Shown: positions 1 to 15,100, numbered from the stretch's first letter. The stretch is DNA of 64,000 nucleotides from Trachythela sp. YZ-2020 (GCA_016169945.1 JADLSH010000388.1:1956001-2020000), one strand, 5' to 3'. The notes: generated by a model from the letters alone, not told the origin. Program-made: numbers and translations.

Positions 1-183
1 ACCAACATGAAATTTGACAGGAAACTTTACTTAGATTTCTGCAGTCAATTGTAATTTGCTCATGATAGGATGTAATTTGCTCACGACTATTATTTCAGGC
101 TTGATGTTAAATAGGATCTTAGCTTTCTAAAATGTACAATTTGCTGTAGCAGTATACACTGAATACTTTTCAATATTTTACAG

Positions 184-3100
184 CCTGATGATTCCAGCCA
201 AAGTGCAGCTTTAAACATTTGTTCTGTATGCCAGAAATTGAAATGTCAAAGACACAGGTATCAATATTATTAAGAAGAATATTTACATAAAATTGGTTGT
301 ATAGTGTAAGGAAATTTTCACTTTACTTGTATTTTAATACCTGCTTATTTTTTTATAGGCCTGAAATATCTGATATAAACCTTGAGGTAATTAATTGGTG
401 ACTAGTTTTATAGCTTTTATTAATGAATTTGTCATTGATAATACATACAGTAGACCGTATTTACTTGAGTACCCCGAATAAGTGCTGCATATGAGAGCAA
501 AAATGATTTAAGACTGCCGCCCTTGAATAATTAGCGCTGCACTTATGTGACGTTTATTCGAAGCACCGTTAGACGGAATTGTTTGAGCTATTTAAAGTAC
601 ATCTCAATCTTAATTTGATCAGCCTCGGACATTTATTATCCTGTACTACATTGTTTTTAAGTTTAAAGTGAGCATATTTCATGCTTTGTCGTTTAACTCT
701 CTCATTCTTCATTGAAGAGAGTTGCAACTCTCACTTGTGCTTCATGACCGCCAATTTCATCAACTCTCATGAACTTTGAGCTGGTTCAAATTTTGATGAG
801 AGGGAATGAGAGTTTTTGCTACGCGTAGTAGCATCCAGTCAACTCTCATATGGCTCTGACTTGTTTTTGTTTGACCAGCGCATGAGAGCTAGTTGCCATA
901 CATAAACTTGCCAACTCTCATCAATGTTTATGTTCGTTTGGTCCTGTTTATACAGCTATTGCAATTAAGGTTGTCACAGACAATAGTCAAATGTACAATG
1001 TGAGCGCTAAAAGAATGATGGGAATAATCATAGTTTTAAATAAGTTTAACACATCAGTAGCCTCGTGGGAATACAAATATAGTATCTCAGTAACCTCGTG
1101 GGAATACAAATATAGTATCTCAGTAGCCATTTGTATTCCCACGAGGCTACTGATGTGTTAAACTTATTTAAAACTATGATTATTTCCATCATTCTTTTAG
1201 CGCTAATATTGTACATTTGACTATTGTCTGCGTGTGACAACCTTAATTGAAATAGCTGTATACATACAGACATACATACAAACAATGTATGGTGTGTGAC
1301 GTATTTATATATATTTTGTAGCCTTGGAGAAATCTCAAGTTGAATAAAGCAATTGATGCTGCAATTGAAGAGGTACATCCATGCACTTTTAAACCAAACG
1401 GAGGAAGATTGTCACTCACTTTTGAAACCTACCTTGTGTTCACTTTAGACTGATGATGATTTTGCAATAAAGTTGAATTATCAAAAACTAATTCACGTAT
1501 TTGTAATCTATATGTTGGATAGATAGATACAATATACTGTAGAACCCCGTTAACTCGAACTCTCTTAACTCAAACTCCCCGCTAACTCGAACTAAATCCA
1601 ATTTCCCCTGGATTTGAACCAATTTTTACAGTAATTTACTCCGGTTAACTCGCTTAACTCGAACTCCTCGCTAACTCGATCAAATTTCATTCTCCCTTGG
1701 TCAAATTTACCCAATTAACTCGAACTCTATTTTCGAGACGTGGTCGGAAGCTTGGATTTCTATTCAGACAACAACAATTTAATCGGTATATAATATATAC
1801 AAACATAATTCCAGTGCATAAAGAGATAAAAGGTTCATTACAAGTTGCGTCGATCATTACTGATCTTCTACTTAGTTTCATTGTTTATCTTCCTTTTTAA
1901 CTATTAGCGAAGTAAACTTCGCGCAAACACTGTGATATAGGTACTGTTTAACTTAGGTAACAGTAGTACAAACCCGTAATGGCTCACAATTGTGATGAAC
2001 AATAAAACGACTATATCTTATTAATTATTAACATAATAAACGAAATCCAACACCGACCCTGTTAACTCGAACCCTACTGTATTTGTCACAAAAGAAAATT
2101 ATATTAAACTGACACTAGCTATTGTTACATGAATACAATCACAAAGAACATAATTACATACAATATATTACTTGTTTAACACTTGAATAACACTTCTTAG
2201 AATTGTGTTTTTTTTGTATATTTATTTCTATTTCTTTTCAGTTTTTAGATCTACTTTTAGAAAATTATGTTTACCACTGGTACAGGTAGAAAATCACGAT
2301 TCAATTGTGCAAATATAGCATTGCCCTATAAAATATGTTAATTAGGAATATTTTATCTGGGAGGGCAGGTGGAAAGTGCCTCCTAATTTTAGTGCCCTTC
2401 ACTAACTTTGGTGGCCCATCAGATTTTGCCCACCTAAAATGTGGCAAAATATCTTGCTGTCAAGATGTAAATTCTGTATACTATTCTGTTAAGCAGTAAG
2501 ACTGGCTTCTCCAATTGCTTTATACTCATTCTAGCCTAGAATGGCCATTTTGTGCGCTTTCAGGGCGACATTTTTGCAAACAGAAAACATTGTAAAGCCA
2601 GTCTCTTTTAAATGGCCCACCCCCTAATTCCACCAGCCCTCCCTCCCAGATTGGGCCCTTATATATGTCCAAGTGTTTTGTCGTCTTTCTCGGATGGCTA
2701 ATTCTCCCATTTGATTGCAGGGAAAAACTGAGCTCTGATGAAAGATTTGTAGATGAACTTAGAACTACTTTAAGATTTATATTTGCAGTGATATATCGAA
2801 GATTAAAAAAGGCAAGTTTTTTCCCAAACGCTTCATAAAAGGTCTCTTAATTTTGTTACGCTGGACGCTGGAACTGAATAGCTGTATCGGTTCTGAACAG
2901 CCGAGGTTCAGTGAAGGCCATCCTTTTCTGGTTCTGTCAGTCTGCAGTGCTCGAAATAACGGCCGGTCAACGGACATTGTCCGGTCAGAATTGAGTATTG
3001 ACCGGACAAAATCCTTGAATGCCGGTCTTTTTGTCCGGTCAAATAACAATTCGTGCGCTTTAAAAGAAAATTCAATTTCAAAAATATAGAATTTCATGAA

Positions 3101-6100
3101 AATTACATTCCCCAGCGCACGTTATAAACGTTCGACTGTTTGAGTCGCAATCTTCCAAGACAACATGCAGTGCCATTGCATGTCATCAATTTGCGACTGC
3201 AGATTAGCGCTTGTCGTCGCCTACGGGTACCGCTATTGAAGTAGAAGTATTGTTTGCTAATTTCAGTAATCATGAGCGCTAAGAGAACGAAAGCCCCAGC
3301 GGATAAGCTTTTGTCATAAGTTGATAAGTTATTAAAAGGGTAGTTTAGACAAATGTCCGTCCACAAATGGGTCATGTCCGAGCAAAAACACATTTGACCG
3401 GACAACGTGAGGAAACTTCAGTAGCAAGAAAAACTCGCTGTACTCTTATCACGTTTGATGGAAGGCGTTATATAAATTACATATTACAGAAATTTCACAT
3501 CGACTTCAAAGACCAGAGGCACATGTACTAATAATCACTTTGTCACTAACACCCCCCCCCCCCTCACGCTTAATCTTTCCAAGTAATACGAAGACTTTTA
3601 CATCATGATCCTGTTGAACGCCTGACTCTCCGAAGTATCAAGCCCTCTGTCTCGTTTATAAGCATTGATATAATTCTTTACATCGTACTAAACCTCGTTC
3701 TCTTTGTGATGTTTGTTTTAGATTGATGTACCAACTTTGATTATCAATAAACTAGTCAAGAATGCCTTACAGCATTTAGATTCTTATCTCAAAGTTAGAC
3801 GAAAATTAAGAGCAAGTAAGTCAAGATAAGTTCACATGTTTAGCTATAGCGTACGAGCAAAACACAAAGGAAATCAGCCGTATCGTTGTCTTGATACCAC
3901 GATACAGTCGAAACCCGAAATTCCGTGACCCCTCACCACTATGTAATTTTTTTGTATGACTCACCCTTTGGGTAGTCTTTTATTTTTGGTAACACCCCCC
4001 CCTAAAAAATATATACTATTATATACAGTATGCTTACCTTTCCTACATAGTTATCAGCATGGGAACATGATGGGAACATGATGGGAACATCATGGGAACA
4101 TCATGGGAACATCATGGGAACATCATGGGAACATCATGGGAACATCATGGGAACATCATGGGAACATCATGGGAACATCATGGGAACAGGGTATAACAAT
4201 GCTAAATTTTTTAAGGTTGAGCCCCCCCCCCTTGGTGCTTTAATTTTTTGGGTAGCCCCCCTTGCAATGTCGTTAGCCCCCCCATGCCCATAAAACATGA
4301 ACGGTCCCTTAATATTTAATATCTAATGGCAAAGAGTTCCAGACTCACGGAGCAGCATGTGCAAATGCTCTTTCTCCTACTCTTTTAAGTTTAGTGGCAG
4401 GAGCTTGAAGAAGACCTTGGTCATCTGATCTTAAACTTGTAATTGCTGGTCAATATTGGCGTCAGCAACGCCGAGATATACACTGTAGCTAGGAGCCATG
4501 TTGTTAAGGGCCTTGTATATAGATCAATAACGCGTGTGCACTGAGTAGAAAAGTTATTGCCATTGCTTAGCCATTTGCTAAATTAACGTGCGTTCGTATA
4601 TCAACATAATTGTCCTCAAGTTCAAGTATTGTTAAGAGGGTTTTTACCTAATTCACTTGCCTCTTGACATGTTAAGTGGTGTCACTTTAAATTCCACTTG
4701 ACATCATCTATGATCATTACCAAACAGAGCACGCCATTTGTTCGTGATGCTTCTGAGAGAGCTGTGATTGGTTTAAAGATATTACGTCACCGAAATGGCG
4801 TCAGTAGATGTAGCAAATTATAGTATCACGCAGAAACAACTCATTCTTGGTTGTCTGTATAAATCATTCTTTCATTTTGGTGTGTTTTGTTTCAGACCCT
4901 GACGGTGATTTTAAAGACACTACATCGTTAGTTTTAGAAGAATTAGGAGAAAATATGCACATAGCTTTACACAGTAGATCTAGTGAATTACAGTATCAGA
5001 GACAACTTATGGAGTCATTACTACCATTATTGCTGCCTCCGTCTGCATTGGGCTCCAGGTACGTTTCAATGAAGAGAAAATCTATTTCCAGGCGACGACT
5101 TTAGGAATCATAAAAAAGACATACAACTTATTATAGACTGGTGACATTTTTTATGTTTATTTAGGAGTACTTGTGGACTGTTTCGAGAACTGTTAGCCTA
5201 TGCTGTTTTTACATCAGGGATAGATACCATTGTTGAACCGGTTTGTAGAATAACATGTTTTTCATTTTGTTTGTTTGTCTGCCTGCCTGCCTCCCTCCCT
5301 GACCGCCCGCCTGCCTGCCTGCCTGTTTGTTTGTTTTTTACAACTGGGATAGATACCCTTGTTGAACCGGTTTGAATTTGAAAAAAAAATTCAAGACCTT
5401 AAAAGTTCTTCAGTTTATAAAGAGGTGCTTGAAAGTCATTGAATTCTTCTTTCTTTAGTTTTTGGATACTGTATTTTCTGAAATTTGTCGGTATTTGGCA
5501 CGATTGTACATTAATTTAATAGCACTTTTTACCTAAAGATCCGCAGCTTATAATTCTCTGCATGCATTTTTTTGTGTTTTTTTTAGGATTTTGTTAATCA
5601 GATTCTCCTGGTCTTACTCGATGAAGAATCTGTAAGTCGATTCTTACGTTGCTTTGTTTTGCATGTGCAAACCATTATACTCAGTAAATAGAATAAGGTA
5701 GCATAAAATACATAAAAATGACAATGTGATACTTCTTTGTGTTTCATTTTGTACTATTCTATGTACTGGGAAAATTATTTTGATAGTATGAAAATGGAAT
5801 TTTGTGTTTCTGACTAGAATCCATACTTTGTCCACAGTAAGGAATTTAAAAAAATTCCCAGTATCATTTGTTTAAACAGTTCTTTTATTTTCAAGATGGA
5901 AGAACCATTAGAGCCACGTTCAGATGAAGTGGAAGCACTGGCTGAATTTGCAAAGCCGAGAGGAAAAGCACCATTTCATGTATGTTCATGCACAGATAGA
6001 AAAATATGGTTGTTTTTGTCTTGGTTATGCAACTTAGGCGTAATTAAGCATGTGTAAAGCATTAAGGAGTGTTGAAAATCCAACACCGAATACAGTGATG

Positions 6101-9100
6101 TATTTAAATGGCCGGGCAACGGGCCACTGGCCCGGTTATGTTACGCTCTTGGACCGGCTTTAAACTGTGCTAAAATCTAGAAGATTCAGGTTTATTAGTG
6201 TAAATGTTTGTGTGGAAATCAGAGTAATTGTCTCAGAGTATAGCTTCAGAGTATAGCTTTGGTGAATAGTTATTCCTAATTTAGTGGATAACATAGAAGA
6301 GCTGGAATACATTATAATACTTGAAGCCGACCTATTATTATCCAAGAAATGCTTCAGCTTATATTTACAATTACAGGCAAACATTTCAAAATTTTCCTCA
6401 GGACTAAAGTATACCACAGTATTACTAAGCTCATATGTAACCACTGGTATGCCCCGGATCCCCAGCTCCGCGAATTGATGCTATGGCCCCTCTAGATTTC
6501 AGATTAGCCTGGCTACTCCATTTCTTATCTACATCACTGCGAATATAAGTACTAGACTGGTCGGGCCAGTATTAGTAGCAACAGTCAGTACTTAGTCAGC
6601 CTAGCTGAATTGCAAGAGCACTCAGACAAATTTTGCATGTAGGAAAATTTCCGGTTATTTTGAAGAAGAATCTTAGCCGGAAGAAGGTTGAAAATGGTTG
6701 CAACTCTGGTTTTCTTCTTATATATAGGCACTTCGTTCAACAATGCCGCAAATCATCAACACACCGTCTGTTCTATTTCGTTTTATACAATTCATGAAAA
6801 CCCAATCATCGTTGAATATTTTACAATTTTGCCTTACATTAGGTGAGTAAAATAGACAAATTATTTTTGCTTATAATCAAGGGTCGATAACTTTTTTGTT
6901 TGCCTCCCTGGGACCGCAATAATTATTTGAAAATGTGCCTGCAAAATATATGCAAAATGCGAAATTAATTTACGTGATGAGCCATGAATTACTATAGTCG
7001 GCTGACTCGGCTCAGTCCTTTATGCTTTTGCATACTTTTCTCCAATAAAAATTAACTATCATCAATGATAAAGACTAACGCCTGTATTCTAAAAGCTCAC
7101 ACTCAAAGAGTGGAGGTTCAATCTGAGCTTCCCTTGAGTGTCAGTGCTGTTTTTGAATAACTGGAGGGTTAGTACTCACATAGTATGGTACAGCTAGCAC
7201 TAACCCTTCAGCTATTTAAAAACAGCACTGACATTCAAGGGAAGCTCAGATTGAACCTCCACTCTTTGAGTGTGAGTGTGAGTGTGAGTGTGAGTGTGAG
7301 TGTGAGTGTGAGTGTGAGTGTGAGTGAGCTTTTAGAGTACAGGTGTAAAGTTGTTTGTCCATAACTGGCAGTTTTGACATTTCTTTTAACTTTTCATCAA
7401 TAACTTATAACAAGTCTTACAAAATGTGCTTGCAAGTTGTTTCGTTTCTGAAATGTGCGTGCGACCGTCGGTCCCAACGGTCCCAAGTTTATTGGCCCCT
7501 GCTTATAATCATTTTGGACGTTACTACGTAAGCTACTTGAAAACGCAAGCAAAACTTCGACGTTTCGAAGGCCGTCGCTCGAAACTTCGAACTTTCTTCA
7601 GGAAGTTCCTGACAAATGAACTCCACATTCCCTACATACATACATAATTTATTATCTTTCCCCAAAAGAGGCTTTTCGAAGATAATTACATACTAACATA
7701 GTTATTGTTACAATATATATATATAAATAAGGTAAAAATCTAAAGTTCAAAATTCACTAAATCTAGATTAATGCATAATGAAAAATAACAAAAAATGAAT
7801 ATTAACTAACGTATATAATATAAAAGTATCTACCACTATGATATCAACTATATTATCAATTGTTTAGGAATTCTTGCAGTAACGACTGTTTAAGGCGTCG
7901 TTTGAAAGACTCAACTGACTCGCAAAGTTTTAAGGAGGGCTCTAAAGAGTTCCATATGTTCACAGTTTCTGAATTACATTCTCTTATCGTATGTCTGTCT
8001 TATTTTTACAGATGATTTTAACAAACGTAGCCTAATTCCAGATTTAACCAACGATGACGAAAAAGAATTATTTAAAGAGGTTTGTTTTAACCTGTTGGAG
8101 TACATTTAACTGATTGGTTCATTTAACTTACACTTATGAGAGTTTCTGGCTCCACCGCGTTGTCAAGAAATTTCTTAAAGAAGACCCTTTATAAGAAATG
8201 ATGTTATGTTTCACAAGAATAATCTATCATATCATCTAAATATGATCTAAAACCTCTATTAAACAACTCGCTTTTGTTTAGGCCAAGACAATATACAATA
8301 AATATTTTGTGAGAGGAGCACCAGATTTTATACCATTCGATCAAAGTATTGTGAACAGTCTAAGGAAAGGTGGGCATAATATAGAATGTATTATATATCT
8401 AAATTATTTCGAATTGGCAATATCATACGGCGAATTTTACCTCGCAATTCGCTGGCTGACGGCAAGGGATCAATTTCCATAATAAGAACCTCAATTTGAA
8501 AACCCCTATCCTATCCTAACCCATATCCTAATCCATATCCTAATCCTATCCTAACTCTTATCCTAACCCTACCCTACCCTAACCCTATCCTATCCTAACC
8601 CTATCCTACCCCATTTCTAACCTTATCCTAACCTTATCCTAACCCTATCCTAACCCTATCCTAACCTTATCCTAACAAATCTTTGTTTATAGCAATACGT
8701 ATACTTAATTTCTGATACATTAGGTGCTATATGTTTTGTATTCTATAATCATATAGCACTACTTTTAAACGTTAATTGAAATTATATAGTTAGTTGTGTA
8801 ATCTTTGTTAGCTTTTTAAATTATTCATACTGCTCTAATTCTTCCGCCAAGAGACGCAGTAAAGTCTACATTTTAAAGTCTATTATTGTTGAACGAACTT
8901 GACCTACCAAATGGAAATTCCACTTCAACCTTATCGTACCGATGGCGAAATGTATCTTTCTGTGTCATTGTCATTTACTCCACTTTTGTGCTCAAGAAAA
9001 ACAGTGCGTTACGTTCCATTACGGCTCGGTTGAAGTGGAAACAGATTTTATATAATTTATTTGATATTTTATATATTTTACAGTTGTACAGTCTTCATCC

Positions 9101-12100
9101 GACGAAATGACGATGATAGAAATGGCGACTCCTCTCTACAGGTAATATGTGGTATTTAAAACGTTCTAAAACTCGTTAGTAGAATCATACTAGTATACTA
9201 TTGCAAATGCTGTAATTTGATTGGCTACGTTACTCGCTATCTAATTGTCGATAGATAGCGAGTAGCGAAACAGCCATCTCCTCGGCGCGCGATTTTTAAC
9301 GAATTTATTTAACACCAGAAAAACGTTTTGAAATACTGCTTTCTTGCTGGTTTTTACATTAAACAATTAGATCATTCGTTTCGATTTCTATTTCTATGAG
9401 ATTGATTCGCTTCGCCGTCAACTATCACCTCATAGAAATCTTGAGCTCATAATCTAATTGTTAATTAGAAGAAATGTTGGAAGCTATATCTATTACGTTA
9501 CATAGGAAAATATGTTTACTTCATAGTATAACTAATTTAAACTTCGCAATTTCCCATCATATCCAGGGAGAACAGTTTAGAACTGATAGAGCCAATGAGC
9601 CTTCCAATACTGCCTATAATATCCATCACTAAGGTATATGAATTGCATTCAAACAGGGCATATGGGCATGCATTTGATCAACTGGAACACACATATCTAC
9701 CATTATTTCACCAAAGTGACGAGGTACGTTTTAATGTACAGTGCCAAAGTGTTTAATTCGATTCTCTTACAAAATTATCATTATAGAACAATCAATTAAG
9801 AAAATCACGCACCCTGTATATTCTCACTTGGTTCTTTTTCAACCCCCCCCGGTAGTTGAATGCCCACCCTTAGGGACGGTTGTCGCCGTACCTCCAGTTC
9901 TAAAGTTTGTCTTATTTGTTGTTAGTATTTTAATATGATTTGTGGCAACAGAGATAGCGATAAACCAGCTGTAAAGCCAACACAAAGGTGAGTTTTAACT
10001 GAAGTTGAAAACTGCGTGATACGAAAGTATTAAATGGCTTAGGCCCTGTTTAGGCACGAAGTCAAACCGCGTCGATTTCGTTTCGGTCACAGTATTATTT
10101 ATAATAGATGTTTACATGAGACCGGACGAAAAATTGCTCAGACCGGTCTGAAGTCATCCCGCTCGCTGGACCGAACCGACTATCTTCAGACCGGGACGAA
10201 TTCGGATCGGGATGAATGTAAACAAAAACCAGACCGGTCTGAATTTTGAAACAACTCTGATAGTATACAACGGTAGATAAGATTAACAACATCAATTGTG
10301 GACTGTACTTTTGATATACGCAATAGAGTGTGTAATGCTTTTCTTACCGGTCTCATGTAATCCTACTGACAACTCATCCCGTTCTGACTTCGTCCCGGTC
10401 TCATGTAAACGGGGCCTTAGAAAGATACGGGACCATTTAACGGCTGTATTAGTGCTTCGTCACTGGGGACTCATGACACTTGTGTGAAAAGAGTCAGTCA
10501 ACGCTCTACCGAAAGTTTTGGGTTTTCCCCGTGTATTCCGGTTTCCTCATCCAGGGAATTTTGACAGGGTGAGTTTGGATAAGCCCCAAACTAACTCTTC
10601 CATCGTAACTGTATGTAGACGTTGCAGAACCTGCTGTGTTATAAAGAGATCCAATATGCATGAACAATGTATTTTCGTAATTGTTCTTCAGATCTCAAAA
10701 AAAGAAACTTGAACCGATTGGCAAGAAGTTAGTGAACAGTTTGAAAGATATATTGCCATTGTCCAAAGGTATGTTACAGACGAAGTGGAGTCCTCCCTCC
10801 CCCCCAGACACACACCAAATAATGATTAAAATAACTTTGAAGGATAGCGCATTTACTGAAATAACCAACTTGTAACCATCCATTTTTCAACCACTGACAA
10901 CTTGTAGACAACCTGTTATGTATTAAGTTTAAACCAATGGGATTTTCAGCAGCAGAAAGAGAATATTTTGGCAAAATAAATTCATAGTGTTATTGGTGGG
11001 AAAGGACACGTATTGTCTAGATAAGAATTGATCATCAGTGGCCTCTCTTTCGTCCTAAATTTGCCGGTGAATAACTAATGAGGTCACACCAATATGGCCG
11101 CCATAAGCCTCGTTATGTGGTGTTTAAAACGTTCTAAAACTCATTAGAAGAGATGTGGGAAGCTATATTTTCAAGTTATATAGAAAACATATTTACTTCA
11201 TAGTATAACTAATTGAAACAGCTAACAATTTGACTAGTCAAGAATTTGACATCTTTAAAAATCTGATCTCATTAAAAATATTCTCGCTTCAAAATTGGCT
11301 CATTGAATGCAAAAGGATCCCCTATCCAGTCCTTGTTTTCAGATTAGTGGTGCGAGCACTAGTCGGCGCTCTCATTTTTGTAGCGGTGCCGAAGACTGTG
11401 TGAGGGTATGCACGTCCACCTTCAATGACAATCCTTTGTGGATACAAATTTAAAAACTAAAACGCAATTATTTTGACACCGTGTCTTCCATTTGACTACA
11501 GTTCAGTATATTCAACTCCCTGTATAAATGAGTTCCATAACTTCCATTCTTAAACAGATCTCTCACGTTCAACATTGCTTGCTTTTTTTTTCAGGTCAAG
11601 AAGGGCATTTCAGAATCATTGAAGATGAACCCTTTGAGATGATCGTTGATGAAGCCTCGGTAAATGTTGTTCTTTTCTTAAGTTGTTTCGATATATTTCT
11701 AAATTAAACAAAAATGTATCTAACTTTGTACTGATCAACCACTTCTAAAATGTTCTCCCCCCAGAGGTTCATGTAGAGCCAAGCTATTGTCAGTTTTAAA
11801 CTGTTGTCCAGTGTTTGCACAGGTGGAAATTGTTGTTTGTGGAAACACTTTTTGCATGTGCGACTGAGACGAATATTAGAGAGTTTAAGTTCTACGACGC
11901 GGCAATTCGACGACGAGGTCACAATTCCAGCTCGAGAATGAGCGTTAAACAGTTTGATTAATGTAATAAATGTTTGAAGCTTTTTCAAATAGCATTACAA
12001 ACCGCTATGTTTCGCTAAACGATGCGGTGTCTGCTATAAGCTCGACTTTAAGTAACACCTCCAACGTCACAACAAGTTTTCACGTTGCTTGAAAGACGTG

Positions 12101-15100
12101 TAAATGCTAAGTTTAACGTTGTGTTGAGAATGACAACGCTGTTGAGGATACCCCTGGGACCACAAACTGTTCATACTTTTTGTCTTGCATCAATAATTTC
12201 TTTGTTTCGAAAGCACGTCGTGGAGTTGCCGCGTCGTAGATATGTTAAGAGTACGAACATTGCCATCATTTTTGCGTTATTTAAAGTATTATATTTATAA
12301 CACTAGGATGTATTGCTTGACGACATTGACATAGTCGAGGATCTGGAGTTACGAGACACTATGTTACCTGTACGCGACATGAGCGACTGGATTATCTCTA
12401 TTCCTAAAGTAGCCTTCTATTACCATGGTTCTAAAGAGGTAACATTTGATCTTCTGTTCGTTGTGTTGTGTTTGAATGCCGGATTTACTCAATGCCGGAC
12501 ATTTATTATTTTGTGATATGCCTAAAAAAAATTATAGTTCAAAGTGAGTATATTGCAATGCCCTGTCGTTTAACTCTCTCTCCAGAACTTTGGGAATGTG
12601 CAATTCCTAAGATGGATACAAATATAGAATCATTTTTATTTGGTGCTTGCTCTCCTCTGTACCCCTTCGTCTCGGCGGCTCTGGTGGTTATATTTGTTGT
12701 GTTGTGTTGTGTTGTGTTGTGTTGTGTTGTGTTGTGTTGTGTTGTGTTGTGTTGTGTTGTGTTGTGTTGTGTTGTGTTGTGTTGTGTTGTGTTGTGTTGT
12801 GTTGTGTTGTGTTGTGTTGTGTTATGTTGTGTTCCCCAACTGCAAATTTGATTCACAACGCTGTTCTTTGCTATACTCCACCAATTTATTGCTAATTGCA
12901 ATAAACAAACAAATCTTCTCTATTTTTAGATGGTATCGTACGTAATATCAGTTTGCGAGTCAGAATCGAATGAAAACATGAGTAGATGGGATGTCAAAAG
13001 GTTCGTGAGATACGTTTTACTATTTTATTGAACTAACTTCAAACAAAACGATATCAGTTTATATGGAAGCACGGGTGGCAGATACGGTTAGCGCGCTACC
13101 CTTTATCTCCGAGTTAAGCCTGCTATACAGCAGGTCGAGGGCAGGGATTTACTCAGGTTGGGTAACATCCCTGCGCTTGATAAACTCATGTAAGTAGAGA
13201 TTGGTTGGTTCTCTCCTGTGCTTCGAGGGTTTTTCTCCGGGTACTCCGGTTTTTCTCCCTCACTAAAAACTAACCCTTAGGCATGAACCATAACTAACTG
13301 ACACTCGGAAGCCTTTGTCAATTGGCTTGTTAAACGCGTCAAGGCTTTCCGTCCACCTCCTAATCCTCCATACAGGTCCAGTAAGAGTCATCATCCTTCA
13401 TTGGTCTAGTATTACTAATAATTTATTTCTGTGACCACTGTTACAGAACAAACGTTTTCTGGCAATATTCCGGCATGTGGCTAACTAGACAGGAATTTTC
13501 CAGCAATGGAAAACAAAGCGTAAATGCCATAGTTCATCCAGTCAAAATAAATGATATAATTCAGTACATTGAACGTGCGGTGCCGGTGTGGGAGAGTGTA
13601 GCAAATATTCGGCGGTTGACTGTTGTGTAAAACTACCTGAAAAATACAATAAGAACTTTGAAGTTCTCATTGTATATTTCAGGTAGTTTTGCACAACAGT
13701 CAACCGCCGAATAATTTATACATTACACATTGTTTAAGTTGTATGATTAAACTTGACCATCCTTGCCTTTCAAGCATTTGTCAACCTAACATCTGCACTG
13801 CTATTTAGTGCACTGATCTATTTCTCCTTCGCTTCACTTATTTGTTGACTTTGTTTGTTTATTTCATTGTTTGTTTCTATTTCATTCATTCATTTTTTCT
13901 ACATTCTTTCTCTCTCACTATATACAAAAATTTTCTGAGAATTTAAAATCTTGGTCCGATTCTTTTTCCACCCCTGGGACTCACTGTCAGGGGAAAACCT
14001 GCGATGTTTGGTGGTGTCCAACTTCATGCGTGAATTACATGTAAATATTAGGCCAAATTATAACGCAGGAATCGAACCATGGTCACAGAGGTGAAAGGGG
14101 ACATGTACTAACCATCGTGTTTCCAATACATACTCTATTGGTCCGGTTTCTGGGTTGCTTATACGTCGATCTACCTTTTCTGTATTTATCTTTTGCAGAC
14201 AACATCACGAGTTCTATGTCCTGCATAATAAATTGACGGAATTTCATGGTAGGTGGTTTTCAATACCCTATATAATAATGTATGTGTATTTTTAATGTAC
14301 TTCGGTGGCGCAGTCGTCAGAGCAAGCGCCTTTCACCTCTGAGATCGTGGGTTCGATTCTCGCTGAGGACTCATGACACTTATGTGAAAAGAGTTAGTCA
14401 ACGCTCTACCGAAAGTCGTGGGTTTTCTCCGGGTACTCCGGTTTCCTCCCACAGGGAATGTTGACAGGGTGGGTTTGGATAAGCCCCAAACTAACCCTTC
14501 GATCGTAGCTGTGCTCCCTGATCAGACATGAGTCATACGGTGGCAGCCAGAGGCGCCTTTAATAAGCCTTCGACTCGATCAAGTCGAGCTGCGTCCTTCG
14601 TAATTCAGCTCAGCTCTCATATGCAAGTAAGGATGATTAGCACAACCTCACTTATTCACTTACGTACTTTTAAGGGATATATTTAACACCCCGTTGCGTG
14701 GCCGTAACAATTGTTTTTTTTGTGTCATGGTTACATCTCTATATGTAACGTTGTACTACTGTAGTATATTGATCTTTATTTCAGGGTTTTTCGGAGGTGC
14801 AGGTTTACCGCCAAAGAGAAATTCAACTTTGTCCTCTAGACAAGCGACAGAAATCTTTGAAAAATACCGAAATTCGTTTAAACATTATTTGCAGGTGAAA
14901 ATCATTAAACTTTTTATCCTTTTTAATAATAATTTGCTTCGTAGACTTTTAGTGCTTGTATCGAACCCAATGCTCAAAACACAAACAATTCTCAGTGACT
15001 GTAGAGCATACTGTAGTCTCCAAACCATGTATTCTATTAACTTTGTTTTCCCATGCCTGAATTTGGTTGATAGGGGTCTTACGGAATAAGACTTTAAAAT

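Larger units (their letters stand above)
1322..5979 (+). other. SNX14: SNX14 PXA domain exons
   Basis: Exons 3-10 encode the PXA domain, about residues 35-250 of the visible product. Recognisable blocks are LLLENYVYHWYR (exon 4), DERFVDELRTTLRFIFAVIYRRLKK (first part in exon 5; given here as two ideas: DERFVDELR and FAVIYRRLKK), HIALHSRSSELQYQRQL (exon 7) and DFVNQILLVLLDEES (exon 9). PXA domains bind lipid at the ER side of SNX13/14/19/25 (family knowledge). Confidence 0.9.
6728..9723 (+). other. SNX14: SNX14 RGS-like domain exons
   Basis: Exons 11-15 encode the RGS-fold region, about residues 251-412. The block LFRFIQFMKTQSSLNILQFC followed by DDFNKRSLIPDLTNDD matches the start of the SNX14 RGS domain, and YLPLFHQSDE matches its last helix. 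The SNX14 RGS domain is not known to be an active GTPase activator (family knowledge). Confidence 0.88.

Noticed and set aside
8501..8676. Chromosome end
   Set aside because: Short, degenerate and inside SNX14, so interstitial.
9960..9987. Short SNX14 exon starting at AGATAGCG (phase conflict)
   Set aside because: The acceptor at 9925 (gttag) gives YFNMICGNRDSDK in phase 0, matching the family (DEYFRQLL), so the exon is 9926-9987.
12468..12945. Cys/Val-rich and Thr/Gln-rich reading frames
   Set aside because: Arise from the TTGTG microsatellite. The same reasoning removes the frames at 25506-26254, 38635-39152, 60041-60287, 61040-61337 and 61378-61770.
13446..13620. Possible SNX14 exon after an acag acceptor
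   Set aside because: Frames hit stops and exon 20 joins exon 21 (14199) in phase with the family sequence.
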